A stretch of DNA of 35,777 bases from Candidatus Moraniibacteriota bacterium. Its GTDB lineage: Bacteria; Patescibacteriota; Minisyncoccia; Moranbacterales; GCA-2747515. Numbering within the stretch: position 1 is the first letter of the stretch; the number at the start of each line of letters is the position of its first letter. Below, piece after piece: positions 24,784 to 33,747 of the stretch. The stretch lies in contig JAGLWU010000009.1 of the NCBI GenBank assembly GCA_023133275.1, positions 1 to 35,777 on the forward strand. Reading direction: 5' to 3'. The notes under the pieces were generated by a model. It did no database searches. It saw only the letters and a program-made list of their open reading frames with translations, and was not told the origin of the DNA. Position numbers and translations under genes: made by a program.

Positions 24784-27096
24784 TTATTTCCTCCTTCCTG
24801 AATACCCCAATGCCTTTTCCCATCTCCAAAGCATCTCATCACTATAATCTGGTTTTGCCGTTGGGTCAAGAGGATTATCTCTATTTACATAATATAAAAT
24901 ACTGTGTCCGAAAGATTGTGTATATCTTTTCTGCAATTTACTCGCATCCATTTTCCTAGCTTTGTCAACAGAAATCCTTTCACCTGTTTTTTTATTATAA
25001 TACACTGCACCGCCTTGAGAAATACTACCCCCTAATTTACCCGTAACCATAGAATGTACAGAAGTATTTGGCTCATAATCTTCAAATTGAGTATCTGGCA
25101 AAGACTCCAATTCCCTTTCAATAAATTTCCGCCACAAAGGAGCAGCCACTTGACTTCCTAAACTGCCTTTTTTCAAAGGTTTATTTTCATTGTTTCCCAC
25201 CCAAACGCCAACAGCTAAATCAGGAGTATAACCTAATGTTAAAACATCCCTCGCTTCTTGAGTTGTCCCAGTTTTAGCTGCTACCTTTCGCTCTGGAAAA
25301 TAAAGATTATTTTTCTTGCCAAAAACATAAGTTCTTGCATCATTATCACTAAGAATACTATTAATTTTACGAGCAACATCAGCATTAATAACTCTCTCTG
25401 ATTCTGGCGGATGAACGATTTCTTCATCACTAGAATCAACCACACGACTAATTCCATGAACTGGAGCTTTAACCCCATCATTTGCAAAAACTGAAAAAGC
25501 ACCTACTTCTTCCAAAAGTTTAACCTCGCCACTACCTAAAACTAATGACAATCCAAAGCGACTCCTATCTTTCAAAGTAGTAATTCCCAACTCCTCCGCA
25601 AAATCAATTGACTCATCAATTCCAACTAAATATAAAGTTTTAACCGCTGGAGTATTCAATGAACCTGCCAAAGCTTTTCGCATAGAAACTAATCCATGAT
25701 TTTTTCCATCATAATTACTCGGTTTATATTCATTGCCTGAACCATCTTCACCAAAATTTGTTGGCACATCGTAAAGCAAAGTTTCTGGTTGATAACCTTT
25801 ATCAAAAGCGGCTGCATAAACAATTGGCTTGAAAGATGAGCCTGGTTGTCGTTTACTTAATGTTACATTTACTTCTCCATCATTCTCAGCATCAAAATAA
25901 TCAACGCTTCCCACCATTGCTAAAACCCCGCCACTTTTAGGATCAATCGCTACTAAAGCCGCATTACTTGCTCCGTGTTTTGGCAATTCAACTGCATAAT
26001 CTTTAACATCCTGTTCTGCTCTTTTCTGCATTTCATAATCTAAAGTTGTATAAACTTTAAATCCCCCTTGTTGCACTCGTTCTTCTCCAAAAATTTTTGT
26101 TAATTGTTCTTTAACATAAAAAACAAAATGAGGAGCTTGAATTGTTTCTTTATGTGCTTTAAGTTTTCCCAAAGTATTAGTTGCCAACGCTTCATTGACT
26201 ATCTCTTTATCATACATTTCTAAATCAGCCATTCGATTTAAAATATATCTCTGACGCTCAATCAATCTATCAGTATTTTCAGCATAAGGCGAAAAATCAT
26301 ACGTAGCTTTTGGCAAAGACGCTAATAAAGCTGCCTCGTCCAAAGTTAATTCGCTAGCATTTTTACCAAAGAAAACTTCCGACGCTGACTGCACTCCATA
26401 AGCATTTGAACCATAAGGAACCTCATTTAAATAATAATCAAGAATTTGATCTTTTTCAAAATATCTTTCTATTTTTATCGCTAAAACAATTTCTTTAAAT
26501 TTACGTTGGTAAGTTTTTTCTCGAGTAAGAAAAGTATTCCGCACTAATTGTTGCGTGATTGTACTTCCTCCTTGCGAATTTTCTTTTTTGATAAAGTTTT
26601 TATGAGCTGCTCGTAAAATTCCGTAAATATCAATTCCAATGTGTTTATAAAAATCGTCATCTTCCGCCGCAATCGTTGCATTACGCATGTAATCAGAAAT
26701 ATCATTGTGATTAACTACTTTACGATCTTCCTCACCATGTAATTCGTATAAAATATGTTCACCAGTTTTATCATAAATGATTGTAGTTTCATAAATATCC
26801 ATTTTAACCAAAGCTTCTGCGTCAACTGTATTGTAATAAGCATACAAAAAAACTGTCGCTCCTGCTAGAGCCACAACCAAAATTAAATCTATAGAAGTAC
26901 TTGCTATAAACCCTATTATTTTAAAGAAAATTTTCCACTTGCTATTTTGCTTTTCGCCTTTTTTCTTAGTCTTTTTGCTCTTTTCTTTAGTAGTTTGCTT
27001 CGTTTTTTCTAGTTTAATTGTTCCTAATTTGGAGCTTTCTTTTTTTTTGAAAAAACTTTGAGATTTGCTCTTTAATTTGTTGAAATTTAGTTTCAT
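24784..27096 (-). CDS. pbpA: Class A penicillin-binding protein 1A (GT51 transglycosylase plus transpeptidase)
   Basis: Bifunctional peptidoglycan synthase of 770 residues. A basic cytoplasmic tail of about 50 residues precedes one membrane segment (about 53-80). The GT51 domain has the catalytic Glu145 in AAEDDDFYKHIG, then GGSTITQQLVRN and EIVLAIKIER with LNEVPYG. The transpeptidase domain has SxxK at Ser420-Lys423 (PGSSFKP), SxN at Ser479-Asn481 (SLNTP) and KTG at 608-610 (AAKTGTTQE). Both active sites look intact. The very Lys-rich N-terminus is longer than usual. The symbol follows common use, and pbp1A or mrcA would be equally suitable. It is transcribed alone. Confidence 0.93.
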   Translation of the reverse strand: MKLNFNKLKSKSQSFFKKKESSKLGTIKLEKTKQTTKEKSKKTKKKGEKQNSKWKIFFKIIGFIASTSIDLILVVALAGATVFLYAYYNTVDAEALVKMDIYETTIIYDKTGEHILYELHGEEDRKVVNHNDISDYMRNATIAAEDDDFYKHIGIDIYGILRAAHKNFIKKENSQGGSTITQQLVRNTFLTREKTYQRKFKEIVLAIKIERYFEKDQILDYYLNEVPYGSNAYGVQSASEVFFGKNASELTLDEAALLASLPKATYDFSPYAENTDRLIERQRYILNRMADLEMYDKEIVNEALATNTLGKLKAHKETIQAPHFVFYVKEQLTKIFGEERVQQGGFKVYTTLDYEMQKRAEQDVKDYAVELPKHGASNAALVAIDPKSGGVLAMVGSVDYFDAENDGEVNVTLSKRQPGSSFKPIVYAAAFDKGYQPETLLYDVPTNFGEDGSGNEYKPSNYDGKNHGLVSMRKALAGSLNTPAVKTLYLVGIDESIDFAEELGITTLKDRSRFGLSLVLGSGEVKLLEEVGAFSVFANDGVKAPVHGISRVVDSSDEEIVHPPESERVINADVARKINSILSDNDARTYVFGKKNNLYFPERKVAAKTGTTQEARDVLTLGYTPDLAVGVWVGNNENKPLKKGSLGSQVAAPLWRKFIERELESLPDTQFEDYEPNTSVHSMVTGKLGGSISQGGAVYYNKKTGERISVDKARKMDASKLQKRYTQSFGHSILYYVNRDNPLDPTAKPDYSDEMLWRWEKALGYSGRRK

Positions 27097-27215
27097 TAAA
27101 ACTTTAAATTTATTGAAATTTAATAGAAAACAAACCTTTAATTTTGATAGAATATTTAAAGATTTTTATAATGTTATTTAACCACAAAAAATTATTCTTG
27201 TCAATAAAATTAATT

Positions 27216-27598
27216 CTACCTCTCCATAACTGATTTTAAGTTAATTAAAGTATCTTTAATAAATGGATTGTCTAATTCTCCATTTTTCATCCATTCAAAA
27301 TATTCCATCTCAGTTTTATTTTCATCAATTTCTTTGTAAGTATATTTAACTGAATAATTTTCTTCTAAATCGGTTAGTATGAATATATTATTTTTTTGAA
27401 ACTCTACAACTTTATAAAAATCCCATTCAGAACCCCCCCTGTATTTTTATATTGAGTGCCTATTTTTGGAGGATATTCATCTACAATTTCTTCCTCGATA
27501 GAAGAAATCCATAAATGAGTATTTTTTGGATTTGTCGTAAATTCAAAAACTTCTTCAATTGGCTTATCAATAATAATTGTAATTTTATTCTTTTTCAT
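27216..27598 (-). pseudogene. SRPBCC (START-like) protein gene frameshifted in a C7/G7 tract
   Basis: Frame 1 from ATG at 27598 reads MKKNKITIIIDKPIEEVFEF and PPKIGTQYKNTGG, then meets a run of seven C (27433-27439, G7 in the gene). Past it the frame ends within 20 codons. Adding one G, or removing two, restores an open frame: SEWDFYKVVEFQ, VKYTYKEIDENKTEMEYFEW and NPFIKDTLINLKSVMER to TAG at 27216-27218. The corrected product of about 127 residues has the beta-helix-beta layout of SRPBCC lipid/hydrophobic-ligand binding proteins (VFEFTTNPKNTHLW early, long C-terminal helix). Homopolymer slippage could switch it on and off. It may also be a pseudogene or a read error. Confidence 0.75.
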
Positions 27599-27628
27599 AT
27601 AATTTTTTATTAAATGTATATTTAAAAT

Positions 27629-28810
27629 TTATTTATTACTTTTATAAATCCCCTCCAACTGTTCTCCAATTTTCTTCCAACTAAATTTCTCCGCTCTCCG
27701 AAAAGCATTTTCAGCATAATTCTTAACCAATTCCCTATCATTATACAACTTTTTCACAGATTGACAAATATTCTCCGCATTCACTTCCGACAAATATACG
27801 CCGCCATCATCACCTAAATAATTCCTATTAATCGCACGATCACAACAAATAATCGCCGTCTTTGCCACCATATAATGCAATATTTTTCCACTAGCCTGTT
27901 GAACAGAATTATCCTTAGGATCCACCGCCACATCTGCCAGAGAATTTACTTCTGCCAGAGAAAAATAATTCAAAGGAGAAATCACCGTTACGCTTTTTTC
28001 CAAATTATTTTTCGCAATATAATTTCTAACCCATCCAGCTGGAAAACCTCCAATCACAAAATAAACATCAGGTAAATTTTTTACTGTTTTTTTAATCGAA
28101 TTTATTAAATGTTTCACACCTTTATTTTCAATCAAGGCACCTGTGTAAACAACTACAAATTTATCAACTGGAATATTAAATTTTTTTCGTAAATTTTTTT
28201 TATCATCCAAATCTTTATAATAATCAACATTTACACCATCAGATACATGAAAAGCTTTTTCATCACCTCGAGCATTTTTAATAATTTTTACATTATTTTT
28301 ATCACTCACCACGGCGACATCACCGATACTATTTATTTTCCTTTCAAGAAAATTAAAAATTGATTTCAACCAACTAATTTTTAAATAACCATGAGATTTC
28401 ATTTCATTTACCAAACTGCCATGAAAATCAGAAACAAGCAAAAACTTACGCCAAAAGAAAATTATTCGCATCATTTTGCCAATCAAAGCTCCTTCATGTA
28501 AATGACCATGAACCACATCTGGTTTCCAAGTACGAATCATGTAAAAAGTTTTCCGAATCAAAAAAATATTTAATAAAACTTTTTGCCAATCAGGACCCGC
28601 CTCAGTTTTTTTATACCAAAAAAGCCAACGTCGAATTCTCCTCACGTCAATCTTTGTTTCTATATATTTGTGAATATCATCACCATTATGATAGGTAACA
28701 ATAACTATTTCATGACCCAGTTTTTCCAAAGCTCGAGCTTCTTCATAAATACGAATATGCGTACCACGATGAGAAAAAAACGGAGTCGGTGCAATCATTA
28801 AAATTTTCAT
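27629..28810 (-). CDS. GT4-family (GT-B fold) glycosyltransferase
   Basis: Likely transfers a sugar from a nucleotide donor in surface polysaccharide or glycolipid synthesis. The 393-residue protein starts MKILMIAPTPFFSHRGTHIR, the glycine-containing acceptor-side opening of GT4 enzymes, with DVVHGHLHEGALIG in the N-terminal Rossmann domain. The second domain has VVVYTGALIENKGV, DVYFVIGGFP and DVAVDPKDNSVQQASGKILHYM, which corresponds to the donor-binding region. The last segment lacks the textbook E-x7-E spacing, so the retaining mechanism is inferred from overall similarity only. No signal peptide. There are no other sugar genes next to it. Confidence 0.85.
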   Translation of the reverse strand: MKILMIAPTPFFSHRGTHIRIYEEARALEKLGHEIVIVTYHNGDDIHKYIETKIDVRRIRRWLFWYKKTEAGPDWQKVLLNIFLIRKTFYMIRTWKPDVVHGHLHEGALIGKMMRIIFFWRKFLLVSDFHGSLVNEMKSHGYLKISWLKSIFNFLERKINSIGDVAVVSDKNNVKIIKNARGDEKAFHVSDGVNVDYYKDLDDKKNLRKKFNIPVDKFVVVYTGALIENKGVKHLINSIKKTVKNLPDVYFVIGGFPAGWVRNYIAKNNLEKSVTVISPLNYFSLAEVNSLADVAVDPKDNSVQQASGKILHYMVAKTAIICCDRAINRNYLGDDGGVYLSEVNAENICQSVKKLYNDRELVKNYAENAFRRAEKFSWKKIGEQLEGIYKSNK

Positions 28811-29155
28811 TTCCGCAATATTTTTTATAAAAAATAAATTTTTAAAACATTTTCAATCTATTAAATCAAATTGAAAGATTCTAATTTATATATTTAATAC
28901 TAACTCATTTTCCACAACTTCACAAGAAAACATTAAAACTATAAATAAAATAATAATTGTGCTCGCCGCACGGGCTTTTCACCATTCAACATTTTCCAAA
29001 ATTATGAAAATTTATTGTTATCCGAATTTCCTGTCATTCAAAGTTATCTGTCATTCTGAACGGATTTATTTTTTCTTTAGAAAAAATAAAGGAATGAATA
29101 ATCCCCTACAGAAAAATACAAAACCTTAAAAATCACACTTTCACAAAAACAAAAC
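28811..29155. repeat. Gene-free gap with copies of repeat families A and B
   Basis: The family A block GTGCTCGCCGCACGGGCTTT starts at 28959. It is followed by two GTCATTC arms (near 29032 and 29048) and the inverted ATTTATTTTTTCTTTAGAAAAAATAAA hairpin-like stretch near 29062-29090. No gene, RNA or clear terminator is seen in the rest. Confidence 0.6.
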
Positions 29156-29953
29156 TCAAACAAACAAGTTTAACAAATCTGGAAAAAGAAATTTAACAAA
29201 AAACATCAACATAAATCCAAAAATTAAAAAAGGACCAAAAGGCACTTGAGATTTTAAATCTGCCTTTCCTAAAATAACAATAGTAATACTAAAAATTGAT
29301 CCCACGCAAAAAGCCACTAAAATTGCCAGAAAACTCGCCACTGGACCCAAAGCTAAACCGATTAACAACGCTAAAAAAGAATCGCCGTAACCCATCCATT
29401 CTTCATTTGAAATAAAACTCAAACCGAAAAAAAAGATGAAAGCTACTAATCCACTTAAGCCATTGATGAATATCGTACTTTCGAAAAAAATAGAACAGTC
29501 AATCAAATTAATTTTGTCTGTAAAAAAATTAATTGCAATAATTAAAACTAACGAAAACCAAACTAAGTTCATGGGTATTTCCATATACTTCCAGTCGTAA
29601 ATAAAAATAACCCACAAAGCTGAAAAAATTAAACTCCACGTAATTGCAATAAAAAAGTTTTCGAAAAAATTAAAATAATACAAATATCCAATCAATCCCC
29701 AAGTAATTCCCACTAAAAATTCCACCATCGGATATTGCCATGAGATTTTTGCTTTACAATTTCGACATTCACCTCGCAAAATTAAAAAGCTAATTATTGG
29801 AATATTGTCTCTCCAAATTATCTTCTTTTTGCAGGCGAAACAATGTGAAGCAGGTTTAACAACACTCATTGAATTTTTCATGCGAAAAACAAGGACGTTG
29901 CAAAAACTTCCTATCAAAAGTCCAAAAATGAAAAATATAAATATCAAAAACAT
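29156..29953 (-). CDS. pilD: Prepilin peptidase (type IV leader peptidase, A24 family)
   Basis: Polytopic aspartic protease of 265 residues that trims and usually methylates type IV pilin-like leaders. The N-terminal methylase-type region has the zinc motif Cys38-x2-Cys41 and Cys63-x2-Cys66. The catalytic aspartates are Asp120 in IYDWKYMEIP and Asp191 in GYGDSF, both in the expected membrane setting. About seven to eight hydrophobic segments are present. GYGD replaces the more common GGGD. No pilin or assembly genes are in the window, so its substrates lie elsewhere, perhaps for DNA uptake or attachment to a host cell. The stop is TGA. Confidence 0.92.
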   Translation of the reverse strand: MFLIFIFFIFGLLIGSFCNVLVFRMKNSMSVVKPASHCFACKKKIIWRDNIPIISFLILRGECRNCKAKISWQYPMVEFLVGITWGLIGYLYYFNFFENFFIAITWSLIFSALWVIFIYDWKYMEIPMNLVWFSLVLIIAINFFTDKINLIDCSIFFESTIFINGLSGLVAFIFFFGLSFISNEEWMGYGDSFLALLIGLALGPVASFLAILVAFCVGSIFSITIVILGKADLKSQVPFGPFLIFGFMLMFFVKFLFPDLLNLFV

Positions 29954-30163
29954 AAAAGATTATTTAAACCTGTTATTTCTACTTAAAAAAAGTTTCAAAC
30001 TTTAAAATTAAGTGAAAAATTTTACTATAATTTTAACCCATTATCATTATAATCATCTTTGCGATAATTGTCATCTTTTGTACTTTGAAAATTTTCCATA
30101 TTTATACGCTAAATTAATATTATTTTAAAAAACGTAGAAAGTGCTAGCAATTAAAAAATAATT

Positions 30164-30173
30164 TTGCTATAAT
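30164..30173 (+). promoter_or_regulatory. Extended -10 promoter of the M23 peptidase gene, leaderless
   Basis: TGCTATAAT ends 6 bases before the ATG at 30180, so the transcript would begin at or next to the start codon. The -35 region is weak (TAGCAA). Confidence 0.65.
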
Positions 30174-30179
30174 AGAATT

Positions 30180-31424
30180 ATGAAAAATAATAAGATAAAA
30201 TTTAATAAAACTGCTTTATTGCTATTTTTAGTTTACTTTTTTATGTATGTTTTTTTTGCATTTACAACAGTAAAGGCTGATGATGAAAAAGATGATTTAT
30301 TAGATGAGCAAGAAAAAATTGAGGAAGAAATAGAAAAAACTCAAAAACTGATTGATTTAAAGGAAAAAGAGCAGAATATAATTAGTTCTCAAGTAAATAA
30401 ACTGGAAAATGAAAGTCTTCGTGTTGAAGAAGATATTAATGTAAATAAAAAAGAAATTAAAAAAATCGAAAGTGATATTGATCGAATTGAGAGAACTGTT
30501 AAACAGAAAGAAAGTCATATCAATTTACAAAAGCAAATTTTAAGTAAGATTATTCGGGATTATTACCAAGATCATTCAGACACAAATGATTTTTTCACTA
30601 TAGCAAAAAATACTGACGATCCAAGTTTATTTACTAATAATGATCAACTTGATCAAACAACTAGTAAATTAAGCGATGTTACAAGTTCTATTATGCAAGA
30701 GCAAGTTGATTTGACTGAAGAAAAAAATAAACTTGAGAATAAAACAACTGAAATTAAAGATACCAAACATGAATTGGAAAAAAGGAATCAATATTTGGAA
30801 AGTACTAGAAATCAAAAAGAGGGTTTGATGGCACAAGCTACGAATGAAAAACAAAAGTATGAAACGAAATTATCTAAATTGGAAACTGAGCAATTAGCTA
30901 TTCAAGATGAAATTAACAGTATCGATTATGGATCTACAGACAATTATTCAAAATCTGATCTACCTTCAAAATCCAAAGCTGATCTATCCAGACCAGTCGC
31001 TAAGCCTTATGTAGTAACTCAAGGTTATGGAAAAACTAATTTCTCTCATAATTATAAAGGTGGACTACACAATGGTGTTGATTATGTTGCAAAGGGTAAT
31101 AAAAAAATTATGGCAGCTGCTGATGGAAAAGTTATAGGTACTGGAAACATGGGTTATTACGGTTATGGTCGGTGGGTAGCAATTGATCATCAAAATGGAT
31201 TAGTTACTCTTTACGGGCATATGAGTTCTGTTAAAGTTGATAAAGGAGATAAAGTTGATAAGGGTGATAAAATAGGTGTTATGGGCAATACTGGATTTTC
31301 TACTGGAACTCACCTTCATTTTACTGTATTTGTTCGCAAGACTTTTGCAATTGTTAAATCAAGTTCAGTAAGCGGTATTTATATTCCAACTGGTGCAACT
31401 GTTAATCCTGCTAGTTATTTATAA
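30180..31424 (+). CDS. Exported M23 metallopeptidase with coiled coil, murein hydrolase or activator
   Basis: Cleaves peptide cross-links in peptidoglycan or activates an amidase, as do EnvC, NlpD and PcsB types. The 414-residue protein has an N-terminal signal or anchor (about 11-33), then about 220 residues of heptad-rich Glu/Lys coiled coil (about 38-250), then a lytic domain (about 280-410). The zinc site is intact: His297 and Asp301 in HNGVD, His347 in LYGHMS, His378 and His380 in HLHF. With a complete site it may be active rather than an EnvC-like activator. It has its own leaderless promoter and terminator. It likely acts with the PBP1A in wall growth and division. Confidence 0.92.
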   Translation: MKNNKIKFNKTALLLFLVYFFMYVFFAFTTVKADDEKDDLLDEQEKIEEEIEKTQKLIDLKEKEQNIISSQVNKLENESLRVEEDINVNKKEIKKIESDIDRIERTVKQKESHINLQKQILSKIIRDYYQDHSDTNDFFTIAKNTDDPSLFTNNDQLDQTTSKLSDVTSSIMQEQVDLTEEKNKLENKTTEIKDTKHELEKRNQYLESTRNQKEGLMAQATNEKQKYETKLSKLETEQLAIQDEINSIDYGSTDNYSKSDLPSKSKADLSRPVAKPYVVTQGYGKTNFSHNYKGGLHNGVDYVAKGNKKIMAAADGKVIGTGNMGYYGYGRWVAIDHQNGLVTLYGHMSSVKVDKGDKVDKGDKIGVMGNTGFSTGTHLHFTVFVRKTFAIVKSSSVSGIYIPTGATVNPASYL

Positions 31425-31451
31425 TATAAAACTTTTCCTAAAAAATATCTT

Positions 31452-31496
31452 AAAAACAAAAAACATTATCTTAAAAAATAATGTTTTTTGTTTTAC
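31452..31496 (+). terminator. Terminator of the M23 peptidase gene
   Basis: AACAAAAAACATTAT pairs with ATAATGTTTTTTGTT around a TTAAA-type loop and ends in T. Confidence 0.85.
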
Positions 31497-31512
31497 GATG
31501 AAGTTATAAAGT

Positions 31513-31692
31513 CTAATTTGTCATATTATTTTCTTCTTTTTTCTTCTCAGTCTCATCAGATTCATCTTTTTTATTTGAATAAAAATCACCCGCCAATACA
31601 TCTTCAGCAGACTGATCTTTCACATTCCCTTTCCAAGAACCAGAACCACTTTTCAAAACACCAACTTTTCTCAAAAAATCTAGAATACCCAT
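31513..31692 (-). CDS. Small soluble protein of 59 residues, conserved-type N-terminus
   Basis: Short minus-strand frame starting MGILDFLRKVGVLKSGSG and ending in a Glu/Lys-rich tail (DETEKKKEEN). The N-terminal half forms an amphipathic helix followed by a Gly/Ser-rich turn, and the middle has AEDVLAGDFY. Proteins with this GILDFLRK-GVL opening occur, as I recall, as short conserved hypotheticals in CPR genomes, with no known role. No SD is visible. The frame is biased toward real codon use, unlike the plus-strand frame over the same bases. Confidence 0.55.
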   Translation of the reverse strand: MGILDFLRKVGVLKSGSGSWKGNVKDQSAEDVLAGDFYSNKKDESDETEKKKEENNMTN

Positions 31693-31755
31693 ATTTTTAT
31701 TTTTAATAGTTATTTTTTAAATTTAAACTAAAACAATCTCTCTTAACATTTTACA

Positions 31756-31941
31756 TTAAAAACTTTTTGTTTCGCATTGACTATTTATACAGTCACAAGA
31801 TGTTGGAGCCACACAAAAACACTCTCCACCAGTTCCAGATGGTAAATTATTTTTGTTATAACATCCGCAATTACAATCCCCCGTTTTACCAAAAGCAACA
31901 CAATCTGAATTAACTTCACAATTTTTGCTTTTCACCTCTTT
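31756..31941 (-). other. Cys-rich coding stretch in frame after the stop of the upstream gene
   Basis: The 61 codons after the TAA at 31942-31944 are open in the same frame. They encode a Cys-rich module, with NCEVNSDCVAFGK, DCNCGCYN, ECFCVAP and SCDCINSQCE segments holding about 11 Cys. It has no signal peptide of its own, and its only early start is a GTG (31933-31935) with poor SD. A disulfide-rich module without export makes little sense, so it is either the lost C-terminal domain of the anchored protein before it, a readthrough extension, or a separate GTG-started gene. Confidence 0.5.
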
Positions 31942-32319
31942 TTATTCAACTCTACAAGCACAAGGACAGCGTAACCCTTCAATTGTTCCGATTAATTCGC
32001 CAGAATAAGTTGTTTCTCCAAGAATATTAAAAATCTCTCCGCCTTGAGCTTTGCAATCTTCCATTGAAATTATATTTGGAGGTAATTGTATAATTTGTGG
32101 TTTTTCATAGTTATCATCTAAATGTGGCATTGTTGTGCCTGGACATTTTGCAAATTCACAGTTATTAGTAACTTCTCGACCGACATAAGTTCCGTCAAGA
32201 CATAGTTTTGCTTCTTGATTACAGATTATTAATTTATCCTCATGTTGAATAAGCTTAATGAATAAAAAATATCCTCCAATTGATATAATTGCTATTATTC
32301 CTATTATTGTTTTTTTCAT
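31942..32319 (-). CDS. Membrane-anchored Cys-containing protein of 125 residues
   Basis: One N-terminal membrane segment (about 4-21) is followed by an outside part with two Cys modules. The first is CNQEAKLCLDGTYVGR to CEFAKCPG, a Kazal-like short repeat seen in many secreted CPR proteins. The second is EDCKAQGGEIFNILGE to LRCPCACRVE, ending at a TAA. The function is unknown. The frame continues past the stop into another Cys-rich module, see the entry at 31756-31941. It lies 17 bases after pyrH in the same direction, so it is probably co-transcribed. Confidence 0.7.
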   Translation of the reverse strand: MKKTIIGIIAIISIGGYFLFIKLIQHEDKLIICNQEAKLCLDGTYVGREVTNNCEFAKCPGTTMPHLDDNYEKPQIIQLPPNIISMEDCKAQGGEIFNILGETTYSGELIGTIEGLRCPCACRVE

Positions 32320-32336
32320 ATTAAATTATAATTGTA

Positions 32337-33044
32337 TTAACCATTTTTAACCACACTCCCCTCAAATTTATCACCATTTAAATAATTCTTAAGGTTTTCT
32401 AAATTTCTACCATTCATAGTAATCAATTCCAAATTCTCTTCATTAGAAAACTTAATCGCCACTGGATCAAAAGGAGCATTCATACCAGGCGTCCATTTAT
32501 TATCAATCATATTCTGCAATTCATTCCAAGACAACTCATCTAATTTTTTAGCATCGGAAAATTTATTCGGATCCTTATCATAAATATAATCAATATTGGA
32601 CAAATTAATCATCTTTCCAATCTCTAAATATTTAGCCAAAAGAGCTGTGTCGTAATCAGTAGAAAAACCTGGTCGCCACCCAGCCGCAATAATAATTGGT
32701 TCTTTACATTTATAAAAATCTTCCAAATCATGAGGATTAGTATTTATTCTAGGATAAGCATAATCACGAAAAATTGTTCGTACTAAATGAGCATTTAATC
32801 GTGTTGCGTGAATTCCTAACCAATCTTTATCTTCATTAGTAACGTGTTCTGAAATCTCCCCTGCTACACTTGCATAATTACGAGCTGTTTTACCACCTCC
32901 CGTAATAAAAACAAATTTTTGATCCTTTTCTTCAATTTGCTTAACAATAATATCCCGAAATTCTTTTAAAAATTTCCCATCAATCTCTTCTGGAACAATA
33001 ATAGATCCACCTAAATTAACAACGAAAGTATTTTCTTTTTGCAT
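32337..33044 (-). CDS. pyrH: UMP kinase, archaeal type
   Basis: Amino-acid-kinase family enzyme that phosphorylates UMP to UDP. The 235-residue sequence has VVNLGGSIIVPEEID (phosphate loop), FVFITGGGKTARNYA, AAGWRPGFSTDYD (UMP-binding region), the NIDYIYDKDPNKFSDAKKLDE segment and PFDPVAIKFS. The Gly-Gly-Ser opening and the lack of the bacterial Lys-rich start place it with archaeal-type enzymes, which are common in CPR bacteria. It appears to be first in a transcript with the Cys-containing membrane protein. Confidence 0.9.
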   Translation of the reverse strand: MQKENTFVVNLGGSIIVPEEIDGKFLKEFRDIIVKQIEEKDQKFVFITGGGKTARNYASVAGEISEHVTNEDKDWLGIHATRLNAHLVRTIFRDYAYPRINTNPHDLEDFYKCKEPIIIAAGWRPGFSTDYDTALLAKYLEIGKMINLSNIDYIYDKDPNKFSDAKKLDELSWNELQNMIDNKWTPGMNAPFDPVAIKFSNEENLELITMNGRNLENLKNYLNGDKFEGSVVKNG

Positions 33045-33274
33045 AAAAATAAATTATAAAAATTAGATTACTACTTTTGATAATAGCTCAAAAACTAAAA
33101 AAAATCAAATGATTAATTAGAAAGTTAGTTAGTAGAATTGTAGAAACGTTGCATCGCAACGCTTAGATATAAAATCAGAAATTTATAAAATTTAAAAGCA
33201 GGAACGGTACCTCGCATCTGTACAGAAAAAGCCCGTGTGGCAAACACAAAAAAATTCATAAAAAATTATCATTA
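33045..33274. repeat. Intergenic repeats of families A and C
   Basis: A family C hairpin, CGTTGC-ATC-GCAACG, lies at 33147-33161 in a GTAGAAACGTTGC context. An inverted family A copy at 33231-33247 reads GTGTTTGCCACACGGGC on the minus strand. No gene is seen. Confidence 0.6.
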
Positions 33275-33661
33275 TTAATCACAAGAAGATGTCTTTGTGT
33301 AACCTTTGTTGACTGCATCCTCGTCTGAAGAGAAACATCTTAAATTTTCTGAAATAATTTTCTCTGCATACGAACAAGTTGGCGGATAATATTTACTTCC
33401 TTTTTTACTTCCAACATAAATACATGTTGTCAAAACTTCTCCTATTTTATTTTTTTCTTCGGCAGATGATTCACTTGAATTAATAATAACTGGAGGAACT
33501 TCTGGCATTGAAATAACTAGTGGCTCCTGAGAAATTCCTTTCCCTTTCATAATTCCAAAAGTAAAACTAATCAATGTTATTAAAAAAATACCAAAGCCCA
33601 CAACTATTCTACGTTCATTTTTAACAAAAAAACTCACTAAATTCCTAAAATAATTTCTCAT
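33275..33661 (-). CDS. Membrane-anchored protein with an Ada-type metal-binding-like C-terminus
   Basis: A single-pass protein of 128 residues from the ATG at 33661. A TTG four codons earlier is possible but lies inside the divergent rpmA promoter. A basic start is followed by a hydrophobic segment (about 20-40) and a Pro/Ser/Glu-rich linker. The C-terminal domain has YVGSKKGSKYYPPTC, then SENLRCFSSDEDAVNKGY and a final Cys. This is the pattern of Ada-like metal-binding modules found on many secreted proteins. It would sit outside the membrane. The role is unknown. Confidence 0.7.
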   Translation of the reverse strand: MRNYFRNLVSFFVKNERRIVVGFGIFLITLISFTFGIMKGKGISQEPLVISMPEVPPVIINSSESSAEEKNKIGEVLTTCIYVGSKKGSKYYPPTCSYAEKIISENLRCFSSDEDAVNKGYTKTSSCD

Positions 33662-33666
33662 AAATG

Positions 33667-33694
33667 TTGACAATATTAATTTCCTTGTTATAAT
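33667..33694 (+). promoter_or_regulatory. Consensus sigma70 promoter of rpmA
   Basis: A perfect TTGACA (33667-33672) and a perfect TATAAT (33689-33694) are 16 bases apart, with TGT before the -10. The leader is about 47 bases. It overlaps the possible TTG start of the divergent gene. Confidence 0.85.
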
Positions 33695-33747
33695 AGCATA
33701 ATGAATACTTAAAGAAAAGAAACGAGTAATTATTTAAATTAAATATT

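Noticed and set aside
30025-30099. A 24-residue acidic minus-strand frame starting MENFQSTKDD
   Set aside because: It is too short to support without conservation, has no SD, and could arise by chance in this AT-rich gap.
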